From contig QCJW01000002.1 of NCBI GenBank assembly GCA_003215775.1, positions 89,158 through 153,157 of the forward strand: a stretch of DNA of 64,000 nucleotides, given 5' to 3'. Both the position numbers and the translations under genes were made by a program. Below are positions 32,172-43,837 of the stretch, in pieces. Below the pieces are notes generated by a model. It saw only the letters and a list, made by a program, of their open reading frames with translations, did not search any database and was not told the DNA's origin. Each line of letters starts with the position of its first letter. Position 1 is the first letter of the stretch. The stretch is from Prochlorococcus sp. AG-409-G20 (lineage in GTDB: Bacteria > Cyanobacteriota > Cyanobacteriia > PCC-6307 > Cyanobiaceae).

Positions 32172-32759
32172 TTAAATAGCACCTGAGGAATCAATAGGAT
32201 CTTCTCCTTGCATGTCACGATCTTTTAGATGTTTGATCATTTCTGCAGGACTGAGCTGGTCAACAAAGCGATGAAAGTCATCTTGATCTTCCTTATCGGC
32301 ATCCACATCAACAGGAATAGATGCCTCCGCAACAACCTCTTCATGCATCCAAATACTGCACTTGGTTCGCAAAGCCAAGGCGATAGCATCGCTTGGTCGA
32401 ACATCTAAAACAATCAAATCAGCATTCAGAGTATCTTGAGTAATCTCAATTGAACTTTCCTGCTGTAATTGCCCATTATCAATCGAAATCTTTAGCTGGG
32501 CCTGAAAAGTTGAGTCTTCAATAGCGTATATAATTACACGATCTAAAGAGAGCTTCCCAACTTTCATAATCTCAATCATAAGATCATGGCTTAGAGGCAC
32601 TGATTGAGAGGTTTGCTTGAAACCCACCATTATGTTGTGAGCTTGAGCATGGTCAATCCAAATAGGTACTTGGCGACTCCCAGCGAGATCACGAAGCAAG
32701 ACAATTGGTTTTCTACTAATGGCATCAATAGCAAGACCAGCCACACTCATCTCAACCAC
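32172..32759 (-). CDS. Bifunctional nuclease (DUF151) family protein
   Basis: VLDVRPSDAIALALRTKCSIWMHEEV. Confidence 0.88.
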   Translation of the reverse strand: MVEMSVAGLAIDAISRKPIVLLRDLAGSRQVPIWIDHAQAHNIMVGFKQTSQSVPLSHDLMIEIMKVGKLSLDRVIIYAIEDSTFQAQLKISIDNGQLQQESSIEITQDTLNADLIVLDVRPSDAIALALRTKCSIWMHEEVVAEASIPVDVDADKEDQDDFHRFVDQLSPAEMIKHLKDRDMQGEDPIDSSGAI

Positions 32760-32818
32760 AGTTTCACCCTTTGCCTTTAATCAAATTATGCCCCAACAAT
32801 TGATGATATAGAAAACCA

Positions 32819-33478
32819 ATGTTCACAGGATTAATTCAAGCTATAGGGAAAGTAAGCTTTGATGGTGAAAGACTAGTCATCAAAGGATGTCAACCTTTAG
32901 AACCATTGTTACTAGGAGATAGTATTTCTGTTGACGGAGTTTGCTTGACAGTTTCTGAGTTAATTAATAATGGTTTTATTGCAGATGTAAGTGAAGAAAC
33001 CCTAATAAAAACAACTTTAGGGGAAAAAGCAAAATCAAGAGGATTTGTTAATTTAGAACCTGCACTTAGACTCAGCGATCGACTTGGAGGTCACTTGGTC
33101 AGTGGACATGTAGATGGTACAGGTGAAATCATTAATATTAGGCAAAAAAACAAATCCTGGGATCTAGAAATAGGTTGGAATGATTTAAAATTCAGCAAAT
33201 ATATTTGCGACAAGGCAAGTATTTCAGTCAATGGAATAAGTCTTACTATTGCTGGCCATAAAGAAAAAGGTACAAAATTTTGGATCGCAGTTATTCCTCA
33301 CACCTGGGAACAAACAGCTTTAAACAAATTAATACCTGGAGATATAGTGAATCTTGAAGTGGATATAATGGCAAAATATGCTGAAAACCTGCTCATCGAC
33401 ACTGCTTCGGCTAATAAAAGCTCAAACCATCAGCCAACCATCTCAAATGATTGGCTAAAAGAGCAAGGATGGCAATAA
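32819..33478 (+). CDS. ribE: Riboflavin synthase alpha chain
   Basis: MFTGLIQAIGKV, DSISVDGVCLTV, GGHLVSGHVDGTGEI, ASISVNGISLTI. Confidence 0.95.
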   Translation: MFTGLIQAIGKVSFDGERLVIKGCQPLEPLLLGDSISVDGVCLTVSELINNGFIADVSEETLIKTTLGEKAKSRGFVNLEPALRLSDRLGGHLVSGHVDGTGEIINIRQKNKSWDLEIGWNDLKFSKYICDKASISVNGISLTIAGHKEKGTKFWIAVIPHTWEQTALNKLIPGDIVNLEVDIMAKYAENLLIDTASANKSSNHQPTISNDWLKEQGWQ

Positions 33479-33502
33479 AAACAAACCTATCTTGTTTTTA
33501 TT
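33474..33502. terminator. Bidirectional hairpin between ribE and abrB
   Basis: Perfect 11-bp inverted repeat AATAAAAACAA...TTGTTTTTATT. Confidence 0.55.
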
Positions 33503-33513
33503 TAACCAATCGT

Positions 33514-33885
33514 TTAATTTTTATCTCCTAGAGGGATTAAGGCTATAACACGAGCTTCTTTCTTCATCTCAATCCTAAATTCTTGACCAGGCTCCAGTCC
33601 AAGTTTTTTTGTATAGGCATGACCAATCAGAAGATTGCCATTGCCATGGACTCGTGTACGAAATTCTGCTTGCCTACCGCGAGAAGACCTTCCGCCAGGT
33701 CGACCTGTAGTTTCTGAACGAAGCTTATAGCCCTTAGCCTCAACCAAAGCCTTATAGAAGCTCTTCCGTAAAACCCTTCCGCTAGGGCCTACATAGCCAC
33801 AACCTCTGGCAATTTCATCCTCAGGACGATTGCTCAAGGATCTGGCTTTATCAAGCAGTTCTTTGCCTACAAGCATTTGGGCCAT
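33514..33885 (-). CDS. Cyanobacterial AbrB-family (cyAbrB) transcriptional regulator
   Basis: MAQMLVGKELLDKARSLSNRPEDEIARGCGYVGPSGRVLRKSFYKALVEAKGY; C-terminal RTRVHGNGNLLIGHAYTKKLGLEPGQEF. Confidence 0.88.
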   Translation of the reverse strand: MAQMLVGKELLDKARSLSNRPEDEIARGCGYVGPSGRVLRKSFYKALVEAKGYKLRSETTGRPGGRSSRGRQAEFRTRVHGNGNLLIGHAYTKKLGLEPGQEFRIEMKKEARVIALIPLGDKN

Positions 33886-33969
33886 ATTAATTAAAGTAAT
33901 TCTGACTAATTTGTCGAACTTTGCAAGCTATTGTTCTCAATTTTGCTTATTTAAATTAATGATTTGCTA

Positions 33970-34575
33970 TCAGAGGAGGTAGAAGATGATGAACAAAATC
34001 ACCCATATGCCATCCACAAAGTGCCAGTAGAGCTCTGCTGCTTCTAAAGGGAACATATTTTCCTTTTTAACCCTTCCCCCCGGTATACGAGTTTGCCACC
34101 AAACAATGAATATCATGAAAGTACCAAGGGTCACATGTAATCCATGAAACCCAGTAACGGCATAAAAGGTACTTGCATAAAGATTGTCAGTTAGGCCAAA
34201 AGGCAAAGAAAAATACTCAATCATCTGACTAGCCAGAAAAGCTAAGCCCAACAAAGCAGTAACTAATAGCCAACGTTGACACAGGCGAGCCTGATCACTC
34301 TTCAAGGCCTTCCCGGCTCGATGAAAAGTTGCACTACTTACTAGAAGTAAAATGGTGTTAAGGGTTGGCAGGGCAAGTTCTAATTCATATATCGAATCAG
34401 GAAGCAAAGGATTGACAGCCTTAAAAGTAAGATAAGCAGCAAAAAATCCAGCAAATGTCATGCCATCTGCAATAAGGAATGCTCCTAAACCAAACAGTCG
34501 ATAATCATGATGGTCTAGATGCTCAGAGGATTCCTCAATCTCTTGGTTTTCAGTAATTGGTGAAATAGTTGTCAT
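33970..34575 (-). CDS. ctaE: Cytochrome c oxidase subunit III
   Basis: FYAVTGFHGLHVTLGTFMIF, EAAELYWHFVDGIWVILFIIFYLL. Confidence 0.94.
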   Translation of the reverse strand: MTTISPITENQEIEESSEHLDHHDYRLFGLGAFLIADGMTFAGFFAAYLTFKAVNPLLPDSIYELELALPTLNTILLLVSSATFHRAGKALKSDQARLCQRWLLVTALLGLAFLASQMIEYFSLPFGLTDNLYASTFYAVTGFHGLHVTLGTFMIFIVWWQTRIPGGRVKKENMFPLEAAELYWHFVDGIWVILFIIFYLL

Positions 34576-36242
34576 TTAGTTGAAGCTCCTGTGTTATCCC
34601 CTTCAGTCAAATCTTCAACATTTGGTTCTTTAGTAATCCCATATCCATATGGTTCAGTCACAAGCGGAGGGTCTCCCAACCAGTTCTCAACAGGTGGTGG
34701 AGAACTGGTCAACCATTCAGGCGTAAGTGCGTTCCAAGGATTATCTCCTGAAACTTTTCCTCTCAAAATACTATTAATTATGTTGAACAAGAAAGGCAGA
34801 GTGCTTAAAGCCATTAACAAAGCCCCAACACTGCTCAATTGATTTACAAATGTGAATTGAGGGTCATATTCAGCCACGCGTCTAGGCATCCCATTAAGAC
34901 CTAGCCAATGCTGCGGAGCAAAGCATAGATTAAATCCAACAAAAGTTAAAAAGAAATGAAATCGACCTAAGTTCTCATTCAGCATTCTGCCTGTGAACTT
35001 TGGATACCAATGGTAAACAGATGAAAAAATAACAAAAACTGAACCTCCATAGACAATGTAATGAAAATGAGCAACTACGAAATAGGTATCATGAACATGA
35101 ACATCAAATGGAACCTGAGCAAGTGCAACACCAGTAATCCCACCTAAAACAAAGTTAACAATAAAACCACATGAGAAAAGAACTGCACTATTCAGCGATA
35201 TTCGACCACCCCAAAGAGTTGCAACCCAATTAAAGAATTTAATCCCAGTTGGCACCGCTATAAAGGAAGTTGCAATGGTAAAGAAAAGACGCATCCAAGG
35301 AGGTGTGCCACTCGTAAACATGTGATGAGCCCATACAACAAGACCCAGACCAACTATCGCCATTATTGAATAGACCATTGTCACATAACCAAAAAGTGGT
35401 TTCCTACAATGAACAGGAAGTATTTCACTGACCAAGCCAAATGCTGGCAAGACCATTATGTAAACAGCTGGGTGTGAATAAAACCAAAAAAGATGTTGAT
35501 AAACAATAACGTTGCCACCGAGCACAGGATTAAAGAATCCAGTATGCGCAACAATATCAAAACTCAAAAGAATCAAAGTCCCGGCTAATACTGGAGTAGA
35601 TAAAACTACGAGAATACTTGTCCCCAGCATTGCCCAACAATACATAGGCAATTGCATGAGGAGCAATCCAGGTCTTCGTAGTTTCAGGATAGTAGCGATG
35701 AAATTAATACCTCCAAAGATTGAGCTTCCTCCTAAAAGAAGAACACTCAAAATCCAAATAATCTGACCTGCAGCAGGCGTAGAAATACTCAAAGGAGGAT
35801 ATGCTGTCCAACCAGATTGTGCAGACCCAGTAATAAAATAACTACTGATTAGCATCAATCCTGCAGGTGGAATTAACCAAAATGCAACAGCATTAAGACG
35901 AGGAAAGGCCATATCTCTAGCCCCAACATAAAAAGGTATTAAATAATTTCCAAAAGCACCATTTACTACTGGAACAATCCATAAAAAGATCATTATTGTT
36001 CCATGAAGGGTCAAAACCTGGTTATATACATCTCTTGGCATAAAGTCAGAGATTGGACTTGCAAGTTCTATCCGAATAGCACCCGCCAATGCGCCACCGA
36101 CAAGATAAAAAATAAATCCACAAACTAAATACTGAAGACCAATTACTTTATGATCAAGGCTAAAACTAAAATACCTCAACCATCCTCTTGGTTGAATACT
36201 TTCCTGAGGTTGTTTACTAGTAGGAGGAATTGATATTGTCAT
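34572..36242 (-). CDS. ctaD: Cytochrome c oxidase subunit I
   Basis: VYQHLFWFYSHPAVYIMVLPAFGLVSEILP, VVWAHHMFTSG, HDTYFVVAHFHYIVYGG. Confidence 0.97.
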   Translation of the reverse strand: MTISIPPTSKQPQESIQPRGWLRYFSFSLDHKVIGLQYLVCGFIFYLVGGALAGAIRIELASPISDFMPRDVYNQVLTLHGTIMIFLWIVPVVNGAFGNYLIPFYVGARDMAFPRLNAVAFWLIPPAGLMLISSYFITGSAQSGWTAYPPLSISTPAAGQIIWILSVLLLGGSSIFGGINFIATILKLRRPGLLLMQLPMYCWAMLGTSILVVLSTPVLAGTLILLSFDIVAHTGFFNPVLGGNVIVYQHLFWFYSHPAVYIMVLPAFGLVSEILPVHCRKPLFGYVTMVYSIMAIVGLGLVVWAHHMFTSGTPPWMRLFFTIATSFIAVPTGIKFFNWVATLWGGRISLNSAVLFSCGFIVNFVLGGITGVALAQVPFDVHVHDTYFVVAHFHYIVYGGSVFVIFSSVYHWYPKFTGRMLNENLGRFHFFLTFVGFNLCFAPQHWLGLNGMPRRVAEYDPQFTFVNQLSSVGALLMALSTLPFLFNIINSILRGKVSGDNPWNALTPEWLTSSPPPVENWLGDPPLVTEPYGYGITKEPNVEDLTEGDNTGASTK

Positions 36243-37075
36243 GCTTCTAAGCTAGTCTCTTTAGCATTTTTACCAAACCATTCCTGAAACTGATCAGGAT
36301 CCTCAACAACTACCGTTGAACGCATACCTCCATGATAAGGACCACAAAGTTCTGCGCAAATAATTGGATAACGTCCTGGCTTGGTAGGAGTAAAGTTAAG
36401 AATTGTTGGCTGACCGGGAATAATATCTTGCTTTAGACGAAACTCTGGAACCCAGAAAGCATGAATAACATCTTTAGACTCCATTCTCATCATTACAGGC
36501 TGACCTGTTGGGACATGGAGCTCTCCAGAAAGAATATCTCCCTTTGGATAATGAAATAAGAATGCAAACTGCATTGCTGTCACTTCAATAGGCAATGGTG
36601 CATTTAGTTGGTCCATACTTGCTTCAACTGCTCCTGTCCCAATACCACCAAAAATCCTTTCTTCAGATACCATCAAATGATGATCATGTCCATTAAATTG
36701 AAGAGGTTGCATTCCCCCCATTCGGTCATAAATGTCATAGCTATATATACCAACAAATAGAACAACTATTGCAGGAACAGCAGTCCATAAAATCTCTAAA
36801 GGCAAGTTACCTTCTATGAAAATGCCATCTCCTAGCTCACCTGGCCTACGACGAAAACGAACCAGGCTATAAACAACTAAACCAACTATACCTACAAAGA
36901 GAATTATGCCAATTATAAACAAAACCCTAAATAATTCATCGTAAACTGGCGCATTTGTACTTGCATCAATAGGGAGTAAGTTGACATTGTCGCCAACCCA
37001 AATACCTGCGATTGCAAGACCGATACACAATAAAAGTGTGAATATGGCCGATGGATTCGGCAAAGGAAATCTCAT
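36239..37075 (-). CDS. ctaC: Cytochrome c oxidase subunit II
   Basis: CuA motif ICAELCGPYHGGM, HAFWVPEFRLKQDIIPG. Confidence 0.95.
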   Translation of the reverse strand: MRFPLPNPSAIFTLLLCIGLAIAGIWVGDNVNLLPIDASTNAPVYDELFRVLFIIGIILFVGIVGLVVYSLVRFRRRPGELGDGIFIEGNLPLEILWTAVPAIVVLFVGIYSYDIYDRMGGMQPLQFNGHDHHLMVSEERIFGGIGTGAVEASMDQLNAPLPIEVTAMQFAFLFHYPKGDILSGELHVPTGQPVMMRMESKDVIHAFWVPEFRLKQDIIPGQPTILNFTPTKPGRYPIICAELCGPYHGGMRSTVVVEDPDQFQEWFGKNAKETSLEA

Positions 37076-37315
37076 TGATTCTTTTTAAGGTTATGGAGAA
37101 TCTGCAAACTTTGCACCTAGAAATTGTTAAGCAGACCTGAAATTCGAGAGTCGGCTACTCCTTAAAGGGCTCCTTAATAGGAATCAAGGCATTTTTTCAA
37201 TGCTTTTGTCAGGAATGTGTGATCTAAATGCCATCTCTGATGTTGCAGTAGTAAATAGAACATGACGAGACCAATTGAATAGCTAACTTGCACAAATAAC
37301 AATTGCCTGAGTGGG

Positions 37316-38248
37316 ATGCGAGCTAACTCAGTACCCGCTTCACCGATCTCTCTAGCTCGCTGGAGACTTGCCCAACTTGGGTCTCATCTGGTTGTAGCTC
37401 TTATTGCCCTGGTTGTAGTTGGTGGCGCAACTCGAGTAATGGAAGCTGGCCTTGCATGTCCTGATTGGCCGCTTTGTTTTGGATCTTTTTTGCCAGGGAA
37501 GCAAATGAACCTACAAGTTTTTTTGGAATGGTTTCATCGACTAGACGCATTCCTGATTGGCATCGCATTATTGATTCAACTAGCATTCTCATTGCGCTGG
37601 AAAGCCTATTTACCTAGATCAGTTCCATGGATCTCTGCGATTTTAGTTCTCTTAGTTAGCGGTCAAGGTATCTTGGGTGCACTCACAGTTACTCAACTTT
37701 TACCCGGAGATATTGTCACAGCTCATTTAGCAATAGCACTAACACTAGTAGCAATAATGAGCGGACTAACTCAAAACCTAATCACACCCAATAGATTGAC
37801 ATCACCATTATGGTGGCGCCTAATGGGAGGTATCTGTCTTTCGTCAGTAATGGGACAGTGCCTTATTGGCGGCCGCATGGCTACATCTTGGGCCTCTCAA
37901 ACATGCCTTTCTCAAGGACAAAATTGTTTTTGGCTTGATTTGCACAGAAACACTGCCCAGCCCATAGCATGCATCATCATGCTCTTTGTAATCTTTTCAC
38001 TTCTATCTAATGCATGGCCTAGAAGCCAATGGCCCAGTCTATTAGCAATTTCTGGGCTTTTGTGCACTCAAATAATCCTTGGAGTGCTTAGTACCAATTT
38101 CGAACTAACCAAACCATCTCTAACTATTGCTCATCAACTAATAGCAACCCTCTTAATCGCATTTTTATCAGCCATGTGCGTCAAAGGCCCACCTTCAGAA
38201 GCATCAGAAATCACCACTCAACGTTTTCAGGAGATATCTCATGGTTAG
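37316..38248 (+). CDS. ctaA: Heme A synthase (CtaA/COX15)
   Basis: [40 protein letters not shown]. Confidence 0.92.
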   Translation: MRANSVPASPISLARWRLAQLGSHLVVALIALVVVGGATRVMEAGLACPDWPLCFGSFLPGKQMNLQVFLEWFHRLDAFLIGIALLIQLAFSLRWKAYLPRSVPWISAILVLLVSGQGILGALTVTQLLPGDIVTAHLAIALTLVAIMSGLTQNLITPNRLTSPLWWRLMGGICLSSVMGQCLIGGRMATSWASQTCLSQGQNCFWLDLHRNTAQPIACIIMLFVIFSLLSNAWPRSQWPSLLAISGLLCTQIILGVLSTNFELTKPSLTIAHQLIATLLIAFLSAMCVKGPPSEASEITTQRFQEISHG

Positions 38249-39230
38249 TTCTACTTCAGGAATGATCTCAAATGAGTTGCAGCGCAAACAAATTGTGCCA
38301 TCAAGGAAAATTATCAATCTACCTCCATGGTTAGAAGTAACTAAACCACGTCTAATCCCTCTTCTTTTAGCCACAACAATTGGCGGGATGGCATTAACTG
38401 AGGGATGGCCATTATCATCCCCAAGATTAATTTGCACTTTGACAGGAGGAGCATTCGCTGCTGCTGCTGCTGGAGCTTTGAATTGCTTATGGGAAGAGGA
38501 TTTAGATGGCCATATGCAACGAACCAGTGGAAGAGCTTTGCCTTCAGGGCGATTATCTTCTAACACTGTTTTTGCACTTGCAATCTTTTGCGCAATTAGC
38601 AGTGCTGCTCTTCTCATTGGAGGTGTAAATTGCCTAGCCGCAGGTCTCTCTTTACTTGGACTTTGCTCATATGTTCTGCTTTATACAGCTCTTCTTAAAC
38701 CGCGAACCTCTCAAAACATAGTCATCGGTGGTGTAGCTGGTGCGATACCTCCTTTAGTAGGAGCTGCTGCTGCCACAGGACACTTAGGTTTAGGTGGCTG
38801 GTGGCTATTCAGTTTAGTAATGGTATGGACTCCAGCTCATTTCTGGGCACTCGCCTTATTACTTAAAGATGACTATCAATCAGTAGGGATACCAATGCTG
38901 CCCGTCGTCAAAGGTCCATTCATTACCGCAAAAGCTATTACTCGATATGCATGGGCAACAGTTCTTCTAAGTCAATTTGGCATTTGGGCCTTACCAGAAG
39001 GGGGATTGCTTTACGGGCTGCTTTTAATCCCCTTCAATGGAAGGCTAATACAAATGGTCAACAGATTAGAAGAAAATCCTGAAGATCTATTCAGAGCAAA
39101 AGGGCTTTTCAGATGGTCAATTCTCTATATGTTTGGAATATGCCTTTTATTAACATTAAGTCGCCTACCAATTTCTGTCGAATTCAACAATCAAGGAATT
39201 CAACTTTTGAACCAAATCATTAATCTCTAA
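38241..39230 (+). CDS. ctaB: Protoheme IX farnesyltransferase
   Basis: [41 protein letters not shown]. Confidence 0.95.
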   Translation: MVSSTSGMISNELQRKQIVPSRKIINLPPWLEVTKPRLIPLLLATTIGGMALTEGWPLSSPRLICTLTGGAFAAAAAGALNCLWEEDLDGHMQRTSGRALPSGRLSSNTVFALAIFCAISSAALLIGGVNCLAAGLSLLGLCSYVLLYTALLKPRTSQNIVIGGVAGAIPPLVGAAAATGHLGLGGWWLFSLVMVWTPAHFWALALLLKDDYQSVGIPMLPVVKGPFITAKAITRYAWATVLLSQFGIWALPEGGLLYGLLLIPFNGRLIQMVNRLEENPEDLFRAKGLFRWSILYMFGICLLLTLSRLPISVEFNNQGIQLLNQIINL

Positions 39231-39259
39231 CAAGTAATTTAAATCAAACCAACCAGTCG

Positions 39260-40273
39260 ATGACGGCAATTGAACTACATAAGTTAGTTAAATCCTACGG
39301 AGCTGTAAAGGCGCTTAAAGGATTGAGCCTAAAGATTCCAAAAGGATCTTTATATGGTCTACTAGGCCCTAACGGATCAGGGAAAACAACAACGCTCAAA
39401 ATCATATGTACTCTTCTCGCTCCTGATGCAGGGAAAGTTACTGTTTCAGGGATTGATGCCTTACAAGACCCAAGAGCTGTTCGCCAAGAAATTGGATATG
39501 TAGCTCAAGAAGTCGCAATCGATAAAATACTTACTGGGCTTGAGCTACTAGAGCTTCAAGGAGATTTATATCACCTCAACAAAGCCACTAGGGACAAAAG
39601 GATTCAAGAACTGGTTGATCGACTTGACATGGCTGAATGGATTAATCGGCGCTCCGGGACATATTCAGGTGGCATGAAACGAAGACTAGATCTTGCCTCA
39701 GGTTTGCTTCATGAACCTAAAGTATTAATTCTCGATGAACCAACTGTTGGACTAGATATCGAAAGTCGCTCTAAAATTTGGAAATTGTTAAAAGAATTCC
39801 ACAAACAAGGAAAAACCATATTGCTTAGCAGTCATTACCTAGAAGAAGTTGATGCGCTTGCAAGTGAAATGGCAATCATGGACTGTGGAACAGTTATTGC
39901 AAAAGGAAGTCCAGAAGAACTGAAGAAAGAGTTAGGAGGAGACAGAGTAACCCTAAGAGTCAAAGAATTCAGCAATGAGGTTGAGTCAGAGCAAATACAA
40001 AAATTGCTAATCAACATTCATGGAGTTCGCCAAGTCGTTATAAACAAAGCTGAAGGATATTCCTTAAATCTAGTTATAGACGACGAAGCTGTTTTACCTT
40101 TTTTAAAGCAAGAACTAGCTAAAGCAGATTTTCAAGTCTTTGCAATGACACAGAGTCGTCCAAGCCTTGATGATGTGTACCTACAGGCAACAGGAAGAAG
40201 GTTAATGGATAGAGAGCTTGAAGTGGCGGGACAAAGAGACTTCAAGCAAGAAAATAAAAATTCAATGCGTTAA
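39260..40273 (+). CDS. ABC-2 type exporter ATP-binding protein (DrrA/NodI-like)
   Basis: LLGPNGSGKTTTLKIICTLLAPDAGKV, YSGGMKRRLDLASGLLHEPKVLILDEPTVGLD, DDVYLQATGR. Confidence 0.93.
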   Translation: MTAIELHKLVKSYGAVKALKGLSLKIPKGSLYGLLGPNGSGKTTTLKIICTLLAPDAGKVTVSGIDALQDPRAVRQEIGYVAQEVAIDKILTGLELLELQGDLYHLNKATRDKRIQELVDRLDMAEWINRRSGTYSGGMKRRLDLASGLLHEPKVLILDEPTVGLDIESRSKIWKLLKEFHKQGKTILLSSHYLEEVDALASEMAIMDCGTVIAKGSPEELKKELGGDRVTLRVKEFSNEVESEQIQKLLINIHGVRQVVINKAEGYSLNLVIDDEAVLPFLKQELAKADFQVFAMTQSRPSLDDVYLQATGRRLMDRELEVAGQRDFKQENKNSMR

Positions 40274-40361
40274 TTTCTAGGCAAAATTGCTTTAGCTTTT
40301 TTCAAGAAAAAAAATTTCCTTAGCAAATTTATATTTGCAACCTTTTCTTAATAAGCACATC

Positions 40362-41216
40362 ATGACGAAATCCAATAATCTAGATCTAAGAAAAAATTTC
40401 CTTCAAACAAGAATGAACGAGATAGCACAAGAAACTTTTGCTCTTACAAAGCGACTATTTCTACAACTGATTCGTCGGCCTTCAACACTAATAGTTGGAA
40501 TACTCCAACCACTGATTTGGCTTATCTTATTTGGTGCCCTTTTCGCTAATGCCCCTCAAGAGCTCCTTCCTGGCGGTATGAGTTATGGAAGATTCCTTGG
40601 TGCTGGTGTAATTGTTTTTACAGCTTTCAGCGGTGCCCTTAATGCTGGGCTACCTATAATGTTCGATCGTGAGTTTGGCTTCTTAAATCGATTATTAATT
40701 GCACCATTAAGTAGTCGTAGTTCAATTGTGCTGGCCTCAGTTATCTACATCACAGCAATAAGTTTGTTACAAAGTGCCGCCATCATGGCTACAACTTATC
40801 TACTTGGTTATGGGTGGCCAAGCACAGTTGGTCTTTTAATCGTTCTAGTAACTTTGCTAATGCTAGTTTTTGCTGTAACAGCAATGAGTCTTGGGCTTGC
40901 TTTTGCATTGCCAGGTCACATTGAACTTATAGCAGTTATCTTTATAACCAACCTTCCTTTACTTTTTGCAAGCACTGCATTAGCTCCTATTTCATACATG
41001 CCTACCTGGCTAGGCTGGCTTGCTTGCCTAAATCCGCTTACCTTTGCAATTGAACCCATACGTGCTGCCTATGCTGGTCCCTTCGACCTTGACATGATTC
41101 TCATTCATGCACCTTATGGCGAAGTGACTGGCTTGGGATGTTTAAGCATTTTAATGGTCCTCTCAATCGGATTATTCCTCATAATCCGTCCTCTACTAAA
41201 CAGTAAGTTAGCTTAA
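40362..41216 (+). CDS. ABC-2 type exporter permease
   Basis: PLIWLILFGALFANAPQ, six TM segments, LACLNPLTFAIEPIRAAY; follows its ATPase. Confidence 0.9.
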   Translation: MTKSNNLDLRKNFLQTRMNEIAQETFALTKRLFLQLIRRPSTLIVGILQPLIWLILFGALFANAPQELLPGGMSYGRFLGAGVIVFTAFSGALNAGLPIMFDREFGFLNRLLIAPLSSRSSIVLASVIYITAISLLQSAAIMATTYLLGYGWPSTVGLLIVLVTLLMLVFAVTAMSLGLAFALPGHIELIAVIFITNLPLLFASTALAPISYMPTWLGWLACLNPLTFAIEPIRAAYAGPFDLDMILIHAPYGEVTGLGCLSILMVLSIGLFLIIRPLLNSKLA

Positions 41217-41220
41217 TCCT

Positions 41221-41682
41221 GTGAACAAAATTTCTTGGCCTTATTCTTCATCTGATCGACAAGACGAACTCCAAGGTCAAATATTTGAAGCAAGCACATC
41301 TCAACAAGACAAACTCCTTGATGTTTTGCAAGCTCAATGGGTTCATCGCTATGGAATAGAAACTCTTCCCGAAGAAACTTATTCAAATAGCAACAAGACT
41401 AGGCTGATTGAAGCAGAACAGAACACCGACTCAATTTCAAACACTCAAGAACATATAATTCGAAAATTTGCTGACAACAAGTCATTTATTTATGAGAATG
41501 AAGATTTAGTTGAAAGCCAGTCTTCAGATCAAAGCTTGAAAACCAAATATAAAGCTGAAAGTTCTTCGAATTCAAAGGAAAAAAACTTATTCCTCTTGAA
41601 CACCCCACCCCCAACTCCTTCTCTCAGCCATCTTCGAAAATGGCTACCAAATCCAAATATAGAAACCAGAAAGGCATCCTAA
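41221..41682 (+). CDS. Hypothetical protein, low-complexity C-terminal half
   Basis: 153 aa ORF (GTG start), N-terminal DKLLDVLQAQWVHRYGIETLPEE block, Ser/Asn/Glu-rich remainder. Confidence 0.6.
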   Translation: MNKISWPYSSSDRQDELQGQIFEASTSQQDKLLDVLQAQWVHRYGIETLPEETYSNSNKTRLIEAEQNTDSISNTQEHIIRKFADNKSFIYENEDLVESQSSDQSLKTKYKAESSSNSKEKNLFLLNTPPPTPSLSHLRKWLPNPNIETRKAS

Positions 41683-41728
41683 TTTAATTAATTTCCTTTC
41701 TTGATTATGTCGTATTAATAGTCTCCCC

Positions 41729-41749
41729 TAAGTTCATAAGCTGAACTTA
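41729..41749. terminator. Inverted repeat between convergent hypothetical gene and groEL
   Basis: Perfect 8-bp stem TAAGTTCA-TAAGC-TGAACTTA. Confidence 0.45.
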
Positions 41750-41793
41750 ATAGATAATTTTTCTCCTGGAAAGCTAGAAAAACACAGCAAAGA

Positions 41794-43512
<1,719 letters not shown>

Positions 43513-43537
43513 CTAATCAATAATCGAAGGTAAATTT

Positions 43538-43598
43538 CCCACAAAAGAGTGGGTTACAGGGAGGTCTTATGAGTGGGGAAAGCCGAATGCCCCTACTC
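43538..43598 (-). promoter_or_regulatory. Candidate structured groEL leader (two hairpins)
   Basis: CCCAC-AAAAGA-GTGGG (43538-43553) and GAGTGGGG...CCCCTACTC (43571-43598, one bulge). Confidence 0.35.
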
Positions 43599-43639
43599 TC
43601 AAAGTACCAATAAGCAATGAAGGTGGTTAAGGTCGAAGA

Positions 43640-43816
43640 ATGAATGACTCAGGGACATTATTTTTTGTCATCATGGCTGGTCTAGCCGGAATAATGACCT
43701 TGGTGTATTTTCCCTTGCGTCTATTCCTTACAGCCACAGCTAGGAGCAGAAGATTAAGACTCCTTCAACGCATAAGAAAATTAAGAGATGAATTAGGGCA
43801 ACCTCTGGAATCTTAA
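43640..43816 (+). CDS. Small hypothetical membrane protein (58 aa)
   Basis: Manually translated MNDSGTLFFVIMAGLAGIMTLVYFPLRLFLTATARSRRLRLLQRIRKLRDELGQPLES: TM helix plus basic tail. Confidence 0.7.
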   Translation: MNDSGTLFFVIMAGLAGIMTLVYFPLRLFLTATARSRRLRLLQRIRKLRDELGQPLES

Positions 43817-43837
43817 CCAGATTAGATAAGAAGTTTG

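Noticed and set aside
38204-38617. 137-aa minus-strand ORF opposite ctaB
   Set aside because: Antisense to the conserved farnesyltransferase N-terminus.
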